The position numbers and the translations under genes are program-made. The notes beneath the pieces are model-generated. The model saw nothing but the letters and a program-made list of their open reading frames with translations, was not told the origin of the DNA and did not search any database. From Arachis hypogaea (taxonomy: Eukaryota; Streptophyta; Magnoliopsida; Fabales; Fabaceae), in assembly GCF_003086295.3 (NCBI RefSeq), contig NC_092044.1, positions 3,622,843 through 3,686,842 on the forward strand: 64,000 nt of DNA, written 5' to 3'. Shown here in pieces: positions 25,350 to 35,938 of this stretch; position 1 is the stretch's first letter; the number at the start of each line of letters is the position of its first letter.

Positions 25350-25998
25350 AGAGAAGTGCGCCACTTACTCAGCCCCGTTCAGCTTCAACCAGCGCGGCAC
25401 TCACCTCACCACCGCATCCAGAGCAGTGCGCCACTCACCACCGCCAAGAAGGCAGAAGCCCGTCCACGGTCCATCGTCGCCTACTGCTCGTCGCTCTTCT
25501 CTGCTCGTCGCTCCGGTCACCCTCGTCTCTGCTCGTCGCTCCGGTCTCCCTCTTCTCTGGTCTGGTCTCTGCTCGTCGCTCCATTCCTCCAGCTCCAGGG
25601 TTCAGCCGTCCAGCCAGGTAAGTAACTAAGTATTTTTAATTTTTTAATTTTTTGAAGTTAATTGATTATTGTAGATTGATTATGTATGTTGGTTACTTGG
25701 TTCTGTTTGATTTGTGTTAGAATTTAGATTGTTGGTTGTTCAAATAATTTTAGGTTGTTGATTTCTGTTTAATTTAGATTGTTGATTTCTGTCCAGATGA
25801 GAACATGAACAAGACCACATGTTTTTCTGTTTGATCTCTCATTTATTGATTTATTTTTTTATTTCTGTTCAGTTTGTTGATTATCCATTGTTGGTTGCTG
25901 TTGTATATTAATTAGTAGTTAGTGCCTTAGTGGATTGTTGTGTATTATTCTTGGAGATTAGTCATTTAGTCCTGGATCTGGTTGATTAGGAATTTAGG
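25350..25998 (+). other. hAT transposase 5' UTR with intron
   Basis: The GC-rich leader is followed by a donor CCAG/GTAAGTAA at 25617/25618 and an acceptor TTTAG/G at 25997, one base before the transposase ATG at 25999. A 5' UTR intron of 380 bp is therefore likely. The open frames in the leader (25356-25629) have low-complexity Ser/Arg content and are not counted as genes. Confidence 0.6.
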
Positions 25999-28613
25999 AT
26001 GGCTTCATCAAATACACCATCAGAAACACCAACTTCTCAGGAACAAGGATCAACTCCTGATCCTTCAGTTGGAACCCAAAAAAATAGTAACAGAGGAAAA
26101 ACTGATCCTGCATGGGGCCATTGTAAACAAGTTTTGGATAAAGAAAAAACTGCTTTGGTATGTATTTATTGCGAGAAGCTTATTAGAGGTGGAGGAATTA
26201 ACTGGGTTAAGCATCATTTGGCTGGAAAAGGCGGAGATATTGAGGCATGTCGAAAGGTGCCAGCTGTGGTGAGACACCAATTCAATCAAAACATTGAAGA
26301 TCTTCGAACCAAGAAAAGGAAAACTCAAGAAGAATATGCAGAAAGTTATGGTGCTTGTGATGACGTTGAAAGGGAATTTGATGAGATTGAACGTAATGAG
26401 ATGCGACAACAACAAGCATCAAGAATTCCAGCACCTAGCTCTAGAAAGGGAGTTGGAAAACAAGTCAAGGGATTACAATCTTTTTTTCACCGGCAGCAAC
26501 ACCTGGAGCTCAACCAAGTATTAAAAGTGTTCTCCAAAGCAAAGAAATTGTGGAGAAGTGTGATATTGCTGTTGCAAGATGGATGATGGATGCCTCTGTG
26601 CCATTCAATGCGGTTAATTCAGCTTATTATCAGCCGATGATTGATGCTATTGCAAACATGGGTGCAGGGTATAAAGGGCCTAATTACCAAAGAGTTCGTG
26701 GATATTTGTTGAGTAAATTGGTTGAAGATGTAAAGAAGATGATTGAAGGTTATCGTGTGATTTGGAAACAAACTGGATGTACTATCATGGCTGATGGATG
26801 GACTGATCGTTGTAGACGTACTTTAATTAATTTCTTAGTTTATTGCCCTAAAGGAAATGTTTTCCTAAAGTCAGTTGATGCTTCTCATATCTCGAAAACT
26901 GCTGAGGCTTTGTTTAAGTTGCTTAGGGATGTTGTGTTATTTGTTGGTCCTGAGAATGTTGTATATGTAGTGACGGATAATGCTGCAAATTACGTTGCTG
27001 CTGGAAGGTTGTTGGAATCGGAGTTTCCTAGATTGTATTGGTCTCCTTGTGCGGCACATTGTATTAATCTGATGTTGCAGGATATTGGGAAGTTTGTGGA
27101 AGTGACTGAAACTGTGTCACAAGCTTCAATGATTACGAAATATATCTATAATCACTGCCATCCTTTGTACTTGATGAGGCAGTTCACAGGCGGCCGAGAA
27201 ATACTTCGTCTAGCTCCAACTCGATTCGCCACTAATTTCATTGCTTTGCAAAGTATTTTGGCTCAAAAGGATGCATTGAGAGCTATGGTGACATCTAGAG
27301 AATGGACAAGTTCAGCTTACTCTAAAGAAGCCAAAGCAAAAAAGTTTGTGGATCAAGTCTTAGATTCTAAATTTTGGAATCAATGCACTGATATTGTTAA
27401 GCTTACGGAGCCACTTGTTCATGTATTGCGTATTATGGATAGTGAAGATAAAGCTGCAATGGGTTTCCTTTATCAAGCTATGTATAAGGCTAGGGAAGAC
27501 ATGGTGAAGAGGTTTCAAAAAAGAAAGAGGGTTGTTGAACCTTATTTGAAGATTTTAGATTCACGTTGGGATTTACAACTTAAAAGAAACCTTCATGTTG
27601 TTGGTTATTGGTTAAATCCAGCTTTTCGATTTAATTATGCAGAATTTGACAAGCACAAAGACACAGTTTCTGCCCTACTAGATGTGATTGAGAGGTATGC
27701 TTACGGTGATGCTGATTTGATTACTAAATTGACAAGTGAGAAGAGAATAGTTAAGAATGCTGAAGGAGACTTTGGGAGACAGTCTGCAATACGTGAGCGA
27801 AGCACTGTGATGCCTGGTAAATTTTGTATTAAAATTAGTTTTTTATGATTGTGATATGTTTAAGATTTGATTTTTATGATTGTGATTGTTTTCTTTTTAT
27901 GTTAAGATCAATGGTGGGAATCTTATGGATGTGGAGCACCAAACCTGCAAAAGTTAGCAATTCGTGTTTTGAGTCAAACTTGCAGTTCTTCAGGTTGTGA
28001 GCGTAACTGGAGCATTTTCGAACACATTCACTCAAAGAAAAGGAATCGGTTAGAGCATCAAAAGCTTAATGATCTTGTTTATGTTCATTACAACTTAAGG
28101 CTACAACAAAGGTACTTTTTTATTATTCTTTCTTGAAGGCATTATTTAAAATTTTTAGTCATAATAAGAATAATCAAGTTAATTGATAATATAGGAACCG
28201 AATGAGAAAGCAAAGTTATGATCCAATTTGTCTTGATGCATTTGAGGATCATTCAGAATGGATAATGGAAGATTCACCACCATTTTTAACTCCTGAAGAA
28301 GTTGACGCTTTACGGAATGATCTTGCAAATATGTCTCTTCATTCTTCAATCAACTTTAGATGATTTGGGTATGTTGTTGTTAGGAATGATTTTGTAATGC
28401 TTTAACCAAATGTTTTGCCGTATTATTGATTATGATTTGTGAAACATTATTGAAATGCTAGATGAATTGAATCTGGAAGATGATCGAGATGATGGTGAAG
28501 CTAATAATACTTCTGTGGAAAATGCAAATCAGAATGAAATCAATCAGGATATAGCTCCAGATTTGTCAGATGAAGAAAGATTTCCAGACTTTGAAGTTAC
28601 TCCTTGGATATAA
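25999..28613 (+). pseudogene. hAT transposase (BED finger, DUF659, hAT dimerisation), frameshifted
   Basis: The first exon begins at 25999. An N-terminal BED zinc finger lies at about residues 33-95, with a CxxC pair (VCIYCEK) and downstream His residues. The frame breaks at a run of seven T (26481-26487); one more T would rejoin it to the DUF659/RNase-H-like part in the next frame (TVARW-like VARWMMDASVPFNAVNS, then the TDNAANY motif). An intron at 27817-27906 leads to the hAT C-terminal dimerisation region, which has CERNWS-type residues and WWESYG; a second intron is 28112-28194. The current frame stops at 28361-28363. A further acidic exon at 28462-28613 fits only if one extra base near 28358 is ignored, a second likely lesion. 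The catalytic regions are otherwise well preserved. It acts, or once acted, in DNA cut-and-paste transposition. Confidence 0.8.
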
Positions 28614-28923
28614 TCCATGAATTGTTGTTTTCATTATGTTAAATTGAGTTGTTCATATAATAGACTAATAGTACTAAATTTTATGTTTATTCTCGTATTA
28701 CTACTTATTTTTAGGATTTGAGATTCAATGTTTATTAAAATATTATTGGAGATATGTTTTTTAACTTTTAATTTTTAAGTTTTTAGCTATTTTATACATT
28801 TTACTTATGTGGGACCGGGTTAACCGGTTCAACCAGTGACCCACCGGTTGAACCAGTGATCCAGTGACCCAGTAGCCTGACCGGTTTGATCACCGGTTCG
28901 GTTCTGACAACTATGGTTGAGGG

Positions 28924-30016
28924 TGTGAGTGTATTGTGTCCGTGAGTATTGCGATATTATAATACTTAAAGTTATAAGATGTTCAATTTACCCTTCTTAA
29001 AAAAAAATCTAAACCAAAGATTTAATTTTGAGTTATATTAGGTAATTAATGATTTTTTTGAACAACATGAATAACTACTAATAAAATAAAAAGAAAAAAT
29101 TTAGAGGCCAGTAACTTTATTAAATTCTGGTCAACATGTAACCAGCAAAAAAAAGTGAGTCATTGGATGAAATTTCACACCAATCTCACACTATTAAAAT
29201 CATCATTAATGGCTATTTGATGGTTACAAATCACAAAAGTTGCTGGCCCTTAACACTCCTCAAATAAAAATACACTATACCTCCAAATCACCCACATAAA
29301 TCTTAATATTAAAATAACCATTCGCATACCTAGTAAAATGAACATCTGATATCTCTATTGTTTACATTGTTCACCAATATTGTTGGTTACCTATACTTTT
29401 CCTTTAATTTTAAGAAAAAATATAGGTACACAATGAAAATATTAAACAATGTGAACAATAAATATGTCGAATGTTCAATTCAATAGATATACGGTTGTCT
29501 ATTAAAATTGTAGCAAGAGAGATAAATTATTAGTGCTACTAATCTCACCATGATTGTGATGTTTTGTGTGAATTGCATTGCATCTATCATTGTTTCTCTA
29601 CTATTTTGTTAGTATATTGAAAACGTGTCTAGTTAGTGGACGAATAGTGAAAACACTCACCTGTAGTTGTATTTATGTGAAATTGTTAATAGAAAATTGT
29701 TAGATAATAATTTAGTTAAACATGTTCAATTATTTAACAGTTCTTAACTAACAACTTTATATTAAAATAATTACACGAGTCTCATAGAGACAAAAAGTGT
29801 TTATGAGTTTATTAAAGGAAAAATGTTCACATGATTTCCTCTTACATTTAACACCAACACATACATAATAATAAATATTATATCAATCACAAAAGAGAGA
29901 ACATGTTGTGTCTCTTTGTGTGACTTCTTGTCACCCAAACTTGAGTACTAGGTTACTCCATATTTCTTATTATTTGAAGAAATAGTAGTAGAAAATTAAA
30001 TAAAGATGGTGAAAGC
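28924..30016. other. Intergenic DNA with two MITEs
   Basis: The first MITE, 29104-29270, has ends GAGGCCAGTAACTTT and (reverse complement) AGGGCCAGCAACTTTTGTGA. The second, about 29340-29477, is a foldback whose centre CTATACTTTTCCTTTAATTT resembles that of the larger foldback at 19373-19883. No gene is visible here. The last few hundred bases are probably 3' flank of the acid phosphatase gene. Confidence 0.55.
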
Positions 30017-33000
30017 TTAACTAATGTAATACATAGGATCAGGTAGCTTAAAGGTTCTGTTGCCAATGTTGGTTCCCAAGATATCACTCCATTGGTCTCC
30101 AATGTTTCCAACTATTCTATATCCTTTTTCCTCTAACTTGTTTCTCTCTGATGATTTATATGTCACTGCTGTTTTCCCATTGTATTCTGTTGAATCCCTG
30201 CAATAACAGCCAAAAATGATTGATATTTAATAAAATAATCCCACTACGTTATCAACAGTATTTCTGTCAGTTTCTGTCAATTATTGTTTATGACTGTATT
30301 TAACAGAAGTATCTTTGTGAATGTGTCTAACAAAAATATCTTTTTTATGGCTGTGTCTAATGTAAATGTCTTTATATATATTTTCTTGATGTGTCTCCTT
30401 AAACATGTGTTTAAAATATAATAATTAATTATTGTTAATAATAAATTGACAAATAGTATATTAATATCCTATATTTTTTCTTAATAAAAAAATTAGTAAC
30501 TATTTTTTGTGTGTATAAACATGATACATGTCATAAAATAATTCAATTATAACAATATTGGACAAGTATACTTTATTAATATTGGACAAGTATTCGATGG
30601 ACCTCTGAAATAATTGCCAAAGATATTACTAAAGTTGTCCCAACTTATTATTTTCTATTTATCCATTTTGAATAAAACATTTTATATTTTTAAAACAATC
30701 TACGTCTACATCTTTTATAATAAATACTGATTTGACATCAATAGTTTTTTAATAATTAAATACGTGTTTTTTTTGTTAATTAAAAAAATTAAATACACAA
30801 TTAATTAGTAGCAATCATATTTTAATATGAATATAAAAAATGTTTGATATATGAATAGTATTTTTTAAATCATAATTAATTCACTTATAAATTATTTATA
30901 ATGCAAGTGACCCAATAATATCAAATAGACTTCTGATATTATATTATAATTGAGATAGACCTAATTCAACTTCAAAATTAATTCATAAAATAAGAGATAT
31001 TTCACGCTTATAAATCATTCAAAGATAATATCTTTAATTTTAAGAGATATGAAATTTGTGATAGTAGTCTTACCATAAATCATCACAAGAACCATGAACA
31101 ATTATTATTATAAACAAAGTTAAAATGCTTACTTGACAATCAAAGTGTGAAAAGTGGTGTAGCCAGCATTTTTGAGGTTCTTAAGAGTAATATCTCTTTG
31201 GGACTGTGGCCTTCCAGTTAAGAACACAACCTTAAATCCAAGACGCAACAATCTTTTGTAGAGTTTAAGACTCTCTGGAAGTGGAGGTGCTGTTCCAAGA
31301 TCAACCCATTCATTGAATGACGTTGCGTTATATTTTTCTACCCTACAAAACAAAAATTAATAGACAAATAATTAAAGTTCTATATGCTATATAGTTTTGA
31401 GATCAGTTATACGTTGTACATGGATTAGATAATATCTGTATATTCGTGGTAATCATCCGCATCCGATCTAAATTTTGCGGATATATATTATTCGATCCGC
31501 AGAGCCAGATCTGATCCGTACTATGGTATGATTGTATTGCAGATTTGGTAGTAATATCTGCAGATTCAATCCACAAATTCGTATATCCACACATTTCATA
31601 TAAGATAAATAACATAGTTTAAGAAAGCAATTCTAATGTAATATGAATTTTAGTGTGTTGTTTTATGAATTTTATGATAGCTTGTTTTTAATTTTTTATG
31701 TTGTACTTCAACTTAGAATAATTAAACTTAAATCTTAGGTTATTATTTTTTTTGTTATTTAAAAAATTTTTTATTGATAATATTTTAACTTAAACAAGTA
31801 AAAAATAAATTTTTTGAACATTTTTTTTTGTAAAAACAGTCAAACGGATCTTATAACAGTTTTTTTGAATATGCGAATAGATATATCCGATATTCGATTC
31901 GATCCGACTTGCAAAAAATGCGAATATCGTATTCGATGAGTATATGCAGATCGAATAAAATTTTAGACTATATCCAATCCGATTCGATCCGTGTACAGTC
32001 ATAGTCAGTTATGTACAATTTTTTTTAATGTTTCACTACAAGAACCGTCGGATCCAACTGCAATTTAGTATTAGTGTTGTATATATACACATTCTCTTAA
32101 AAAAATATATTATTGAAACACTTAAAAAAAATTGTTAATAAACAACTTTTTGGTTGTCTAATTAAAATTAGGATTTTGTTAACTTATATTCTGAAGACAT
32201 AGATTAAAAACACTATACAAAAATATTTTATAAATGTTATTAAAAAAATAATTTTTTTGACGTTTTTAATATAATTGAATACAAAAAATATTAAAAATAT
32301 TCTATTATTATAATTTTAAATTGTGCACTTAAAATACAAATTAATTAATTCTTAAAATTAAAGAAAAAAATCAGTTCAAAGATTATTTTTTTGCAAAGAC
32401 TAAATTTTGTAGCTTTTGTTTAAAATTAAATTATTAAGGATTTTGTTATGTCTATAGTCTACATCTTTTATAATAAACATTGCTTTGACATCAATATTTC
32501 TTAACAAACAATCACACATTCTCTTTATTTTGTTAGTTAAAAATAATTTAAATAAACAATTACTTAGTAACAATTGTATTTTTATACGGGTGTCAATAGT
32601 ATTTAGTATATGAATAATATTTTTCAATTGTTAGACCTCTTTTTTTTTTAAAAAAAAAATCTAATCTCATGAAAAATAAAAAAACACTAATTTCACAACT
32701 AAAAATAATAATAGTAAAAAAAAAAAAAACAGTGTAGATGCATAGATAATTAGAGAGTATACCCAAATCCATGATCAGCATAATAAGGGAGATTAGAGAG
32801 TGAAGTTTCATCAATGTCAAAAATCCAAATATCTTTACCATCACCAACAAGATTGAGATTCTTAGCATATTTATAAGCTTCTTCAGTAACTGCTTTTGAG
32901 TCTTCTCTATATTGCTTCCCTAAAAGATAGTTTCCAACATAATCTACACACTCTTTAGGAATTGATGTCCATTCAATGATGTTGTGTGCTTCAACACCAA

Positions 33001-33178
33001 GCCTCCAACTTGAGCATGATGTTTGAGGAATGTAGTGACCCCCTAACCCTGATTTTAATCTTAGAGGGAATATTGAAAACGTTAATCCATGCTCTAATGC
33101 TAAGTTATGGCATGATGATGGTGTTGCTAATGATATGATTATTGTAGAAAGAGAGAAAATAAGTGCTACTAATTTCAT
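30017..33178 (-). CDS. HAD-type acid phosphatase / vegetative storage protein-like
   Basis: Three exons on the minus strand, 33178-32763, 31342-31133 and 30197-30017, join in phase 2 to give 268 residues, the normal length for plant class-B-like acid phosphatases. An N-terminal signal peptide (about residues 1-23, hydrophobic then PSSC) points to secretion or the vacuole. All four HAD motifs are present: DxDxT at 121-125 (DIDET), T181 in FLTGR, Lys in TYKS (about 223), and GDQWSD with D243 and D247. The nucleophile D121 is intact, unlike the soybean storage proteins that have lost it, so phosphatase activity is plausible. Substrates are phosphomonoesters; related genes respond to phosphate, wounding or jasmonate. 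Intron 1 (1.4 kb) holds a MITE-like repeat. Confidence 0.92.
31409..31999. mobile_element. Inverted-repeat element inside acid phosphatase intron 1
   Basis: Both ends carry repeated GGATC/GATCCG and ATATCCG motifs in opposite orientation. The left half has TTCGATCCGCAGAGCC. The right half has ATTCGATTCGATCCGACTTG. The reverse complement of the right end starts TGACTGTACACGGATCGAAT and pairs loosely with TTGTACATGGATTAGATAAT on the left. It is non-coding. Confidence 0.5.
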
Positions 33179-33245
33179 ATTGGCTTTGTAGCTATAGGTA
33201 GGTAAGAAAAACTTTGTGATGGTTTTATGTGTGACTCTTTTGTTC

Positions 33246-33253
33246 TTTATATA
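33246..33253 (-). promoter_or_regulatory. TATA box of the acid phosphatase gene
   Basis: On the minus strand the sequence is TATATAAA, about 70 bases before the start codon at 33178. That spacing leaves a leader of roughly 40 bases, normal for a plant gene. Confidence 0.7.
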
Positions 33254-34011
33254 GAAAAATGTGTCTATATAGAAAATAAAAAAAAATTATGAATAATTTA
33301 TTGGGTAGCATGAAAATGAAAGAATACATTATTGTATGAATAATTTATTATTTTTCTGGTCATTAAAAGTTTTTTTTTTTTGGGAGAAGGCCTATTTCCT
33401 AAATGAAGATTTTTAATTCACAAACTTTTTTTTTTAAAGATTGTGTGATTAATATATATTTGTGAAGTTAAAAAAAAAACTTATAGAGGAAATAAAAAAC
33501 TTCTAGTTTATTTTATGTATGTTTACCAAAATAAACTATAAATAGAAGTGGTAATGATGAAATGATTTGAGTAATATGTATGATACTAATTAAGATCAAA
33601 TTCATGTTCCTAATATACCATACAAAAATTGAAAGTAAAAAGATAAATAAACACATAAATGTCTCTTGAAGCCAAGTTTTAATTTAAAATTTCATTCCAG
33701 ACATTTTAACTTGATGTGCATGAATTAAATATTTCAATTTCATTAACAATCCTCTCAAAATAATTTTTTGAAATTCAAACTCTCAAACCTTATGAGTAAA
33801 ATACTAAAATTTCTCAAAACTCATCTCTCTCCATATATATATATATAAACTTTATATCAAATTGATTAAAAGACAAAGAGGCTGGTAAATGAGACCATAC
33901 CACTAATAAATATATAATTCAATCATTCTTGCATTGAATTTTTGAAGAATAAAATATTACGTACATGATCCACGCATGCATTATTTTAGATATTAAATTT
34001 AGATATTGAGT
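33254..34011. other. Intergenic DNA upstream of the acid phosphatase
   Basis: This is probable promoter territory for the minus-strand gene, but no specific element can be named. A (TA)n run lies near 33834-33848. Confidence 0.4.
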
Positions 34012-34343
34012 TTGTTTAGGTGAACTTTTAAAAAAAAATATTTTTTGAGTTATTTTTTTAAAAAATTTTATAAAAAAATAAAAATAATTTTATGTTTGGA
34101 TATTTCATATAAAAAAATATTTTTTATTTATCAATTATATTTAAATATAATAATATAAAACTATTTTTTTATTTACTTATTATGTAAAAAATATATTTTT
34201 TTAAAAAATCTTTAAATAAAGATATAAATTTTAGTTTTTTAAAAAATATATTTTTTAATAATTTTATTTTTACTATTAAACATTTATTACATATGCTAAA
34301 AAAATATTTTTTTATTAACTTAACATCACCCAAACAAACACAT
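34012..34343 (+). mobile_element. AT-rich MITE, family A copy 3
   Basis: Same layout as 11228-11600: GTTTAGGTGAACTTTT start, ATTTATCAATTATATTTAAA core, CACCCAAACAAAC end. It is more diverged than the other two copies. Confidence 0.55.
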
Positions 34344-34547
34344 TGATTTGATAGCGATAGCAACCAATAATTAAATATTTTTAAGTATTTTTGTCTACTT
34401 AATTCTATAAAGTATACTAATATAATATCTTATCATATGCATGCATGTAAGACCATGGAGAAAGGGCAAATTATGGCCGTCTCCTTCAAGTTTGCATGCT
34501 TTCCATGAGGCAATAGCTTGAAAAATGTCAAAGTAAAAAAAATATTA

Positions 34548-35493
34548 AGGTTGCGTTTGTTTTATAGAACATGACACTGAAATAGAGAATAAGACGAAGA
34601 TACTAAAAATTATTATTTGTGTATTATGTTTAGATATAATGTATAAGACCCTATGTAATATTTAGTATTATGTTTGGATATACATGAATAAGACTAAAAT
34701 AATAGATGAAATAACTAAAATAATCATATGATTCTAAATTTTCTAAATCAAATATAAATTAATTTAATAGAAAATGATAATACGTAGGAGTATAAACGAA
34801 ACTTGAAAAAATGTTTGAAGAGACTAAAAATTTTAATAAAAAAATTTAATAGTATTTATATTAAAATAAAAATTATAAATATATTTATTTTATTTTTAAA
34901 TTTATTATTAATATGTAGTAATACATATATTAAAATTAATAAAAGAATAGATCTGAGTTTGATTAATAAAAAATTTTGTTTAGGTTAATAAGTCAAATTA
35001 ATTTTAAATAAAAAAATCACTTCTAAAAAAGAATCCGTTTTTACATGGAAAAAATAGTTTTTGCACATAAAAATTTATTTTTATTTATAAAACTAATTTT
35101 TTTTTATCTAAAAACTGATTTTTCTTTAAATTATATAAAATCACTTACAACTTATAAATTATTTTTTAACATTTTAAAAGATCAATTTTACCTTTAATAA
35201 TATTTATCTTTCAAAAGTTTCAAGACTAATTATAGAAAAAATAAGAAAGGATAATAGTGAAATAATAAAAAATATCTATAGACAAAAAGAAAAATAAAAT
35301 TTATAAAAAAATTCATGTCCACTTTTCCAAATTCCGTGTCCATCATTGTCCTTCGTAAAAGAGTGGACACAAAAATATAAAAAACGGTCTTAGAAACAAT
35401 GTGTTCCGTATCCATGTCTCTGCTTTCAAACACATTTTAAACATGTATCGTCTATATCCCTGTGTCTTGTCTCTAAAAACAAACCCTACCTAA
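34548..35493. mobile_element. ~950 bp non-autonomous element with diverged inverted ends
   Basis: The left end AGGTTGCGTTTGTTTTATAG pairs with the right end (reverse complement AGGTAGGGTTTGTTTTTAGA). Pairing continues imperfectly into ACACTGAAATAGAG against ACACAGGGATATAG. It is AT-rich inside, with no transposase. Confidence 0.5.
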
Positions 35494-35655
35494 GTGAACA
35501 ATAAAATTAGTTACTTTATATTTATTTATAAATATATATCATTTTATTTATTTTTTATGTATATTTTATATTATAATATATATTTTATATATATTAGTGA
35601 TTGATTTTGATGTATTTTTAATAGAGTTAATTGTTTTTTATATGATGAATGAAAT

Positions 35656-35938
35656 GGTGTAATACAATAATATGAGTTAAAATAGGTGTATTTCACAAGT
35701 GTGATGCATAATACAAATCGTTATTTACGATTTGCATAACAAAAAAAATCGTTAATATAGATTTCATAAATCACATTTTTTTAAATTAAAAAATTGAAAT
35801 CGTGACTCACGATTTCTTTTTTTTTTTTGTCTTACTTGAAATCGTAATTCACGATTTCTATTAACTTTTTTAATTTTTTTGTCTTATTTAAAATCGTTAC
35901 TCACGATTTCTTCTTATCCCATAATACTGTATTACACC
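35656..35938. repeat. Element with four copies of an AAATCGT/ACGATTT palindrome
   Basis: Inverted ends GGTGTAATACAATAATATG (left) and GGTGTAATACAGTATTATG (right, reverse complement) bound 283 bp. Inside are four ~21 bp palindromes of the form AAATCGTnnnnnACGATTT at 35714-35734, 35796-35816, 35838-35858 and 35890-35910, separated by T-rich spacers. The central bases vary while the half-sites are kept. Confidence 0.7.

Larger units (their letters stand above)
24974..28915 (+). mobile_element. hAT-superfamily transposon, 3.9 kb, structurally complete
   Basis: The left end CAGTGTTGTCAGAACCGGAC and the right end (reverse complement CATAGTTGTCAGAACCGAAC) form terminal inverted repeats. The flanking 8-mers are GTTGAGCG (24966-24973) and GTTGAGGG (28916-28923), which differ at one base, as expected for a hAT target duplication. 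ACCGGTT-type motifs are clustered at both ends (24990-25150 and 28805-28905), resembling subterminal transposase-binding repeats. The interior encodes a BED-finger transposase broken by frameshifts. The element looks recent but not autonomous unless the lesions are bypassed. Confidence 0.9.

Noticed and set aside
25356..25629. Two overlapping open frames in the GC-rich left part of the hAT element
   Set aside because: They lie in the transposase 5' leader, are rich in Ser/Arg/Pro without motifs, and end at a clear intron donor.
26065..26415. 116-codon minus-strand frame opposite the hAT transposase
   Set aside because: Antisense shadow of the BED-finger exon; no independent features.
35714..35910. 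CRISPR-like array
   Set aside because: Repeats are palindromes with T-rich, non-unique spacers in a plant genome; no cas genes.
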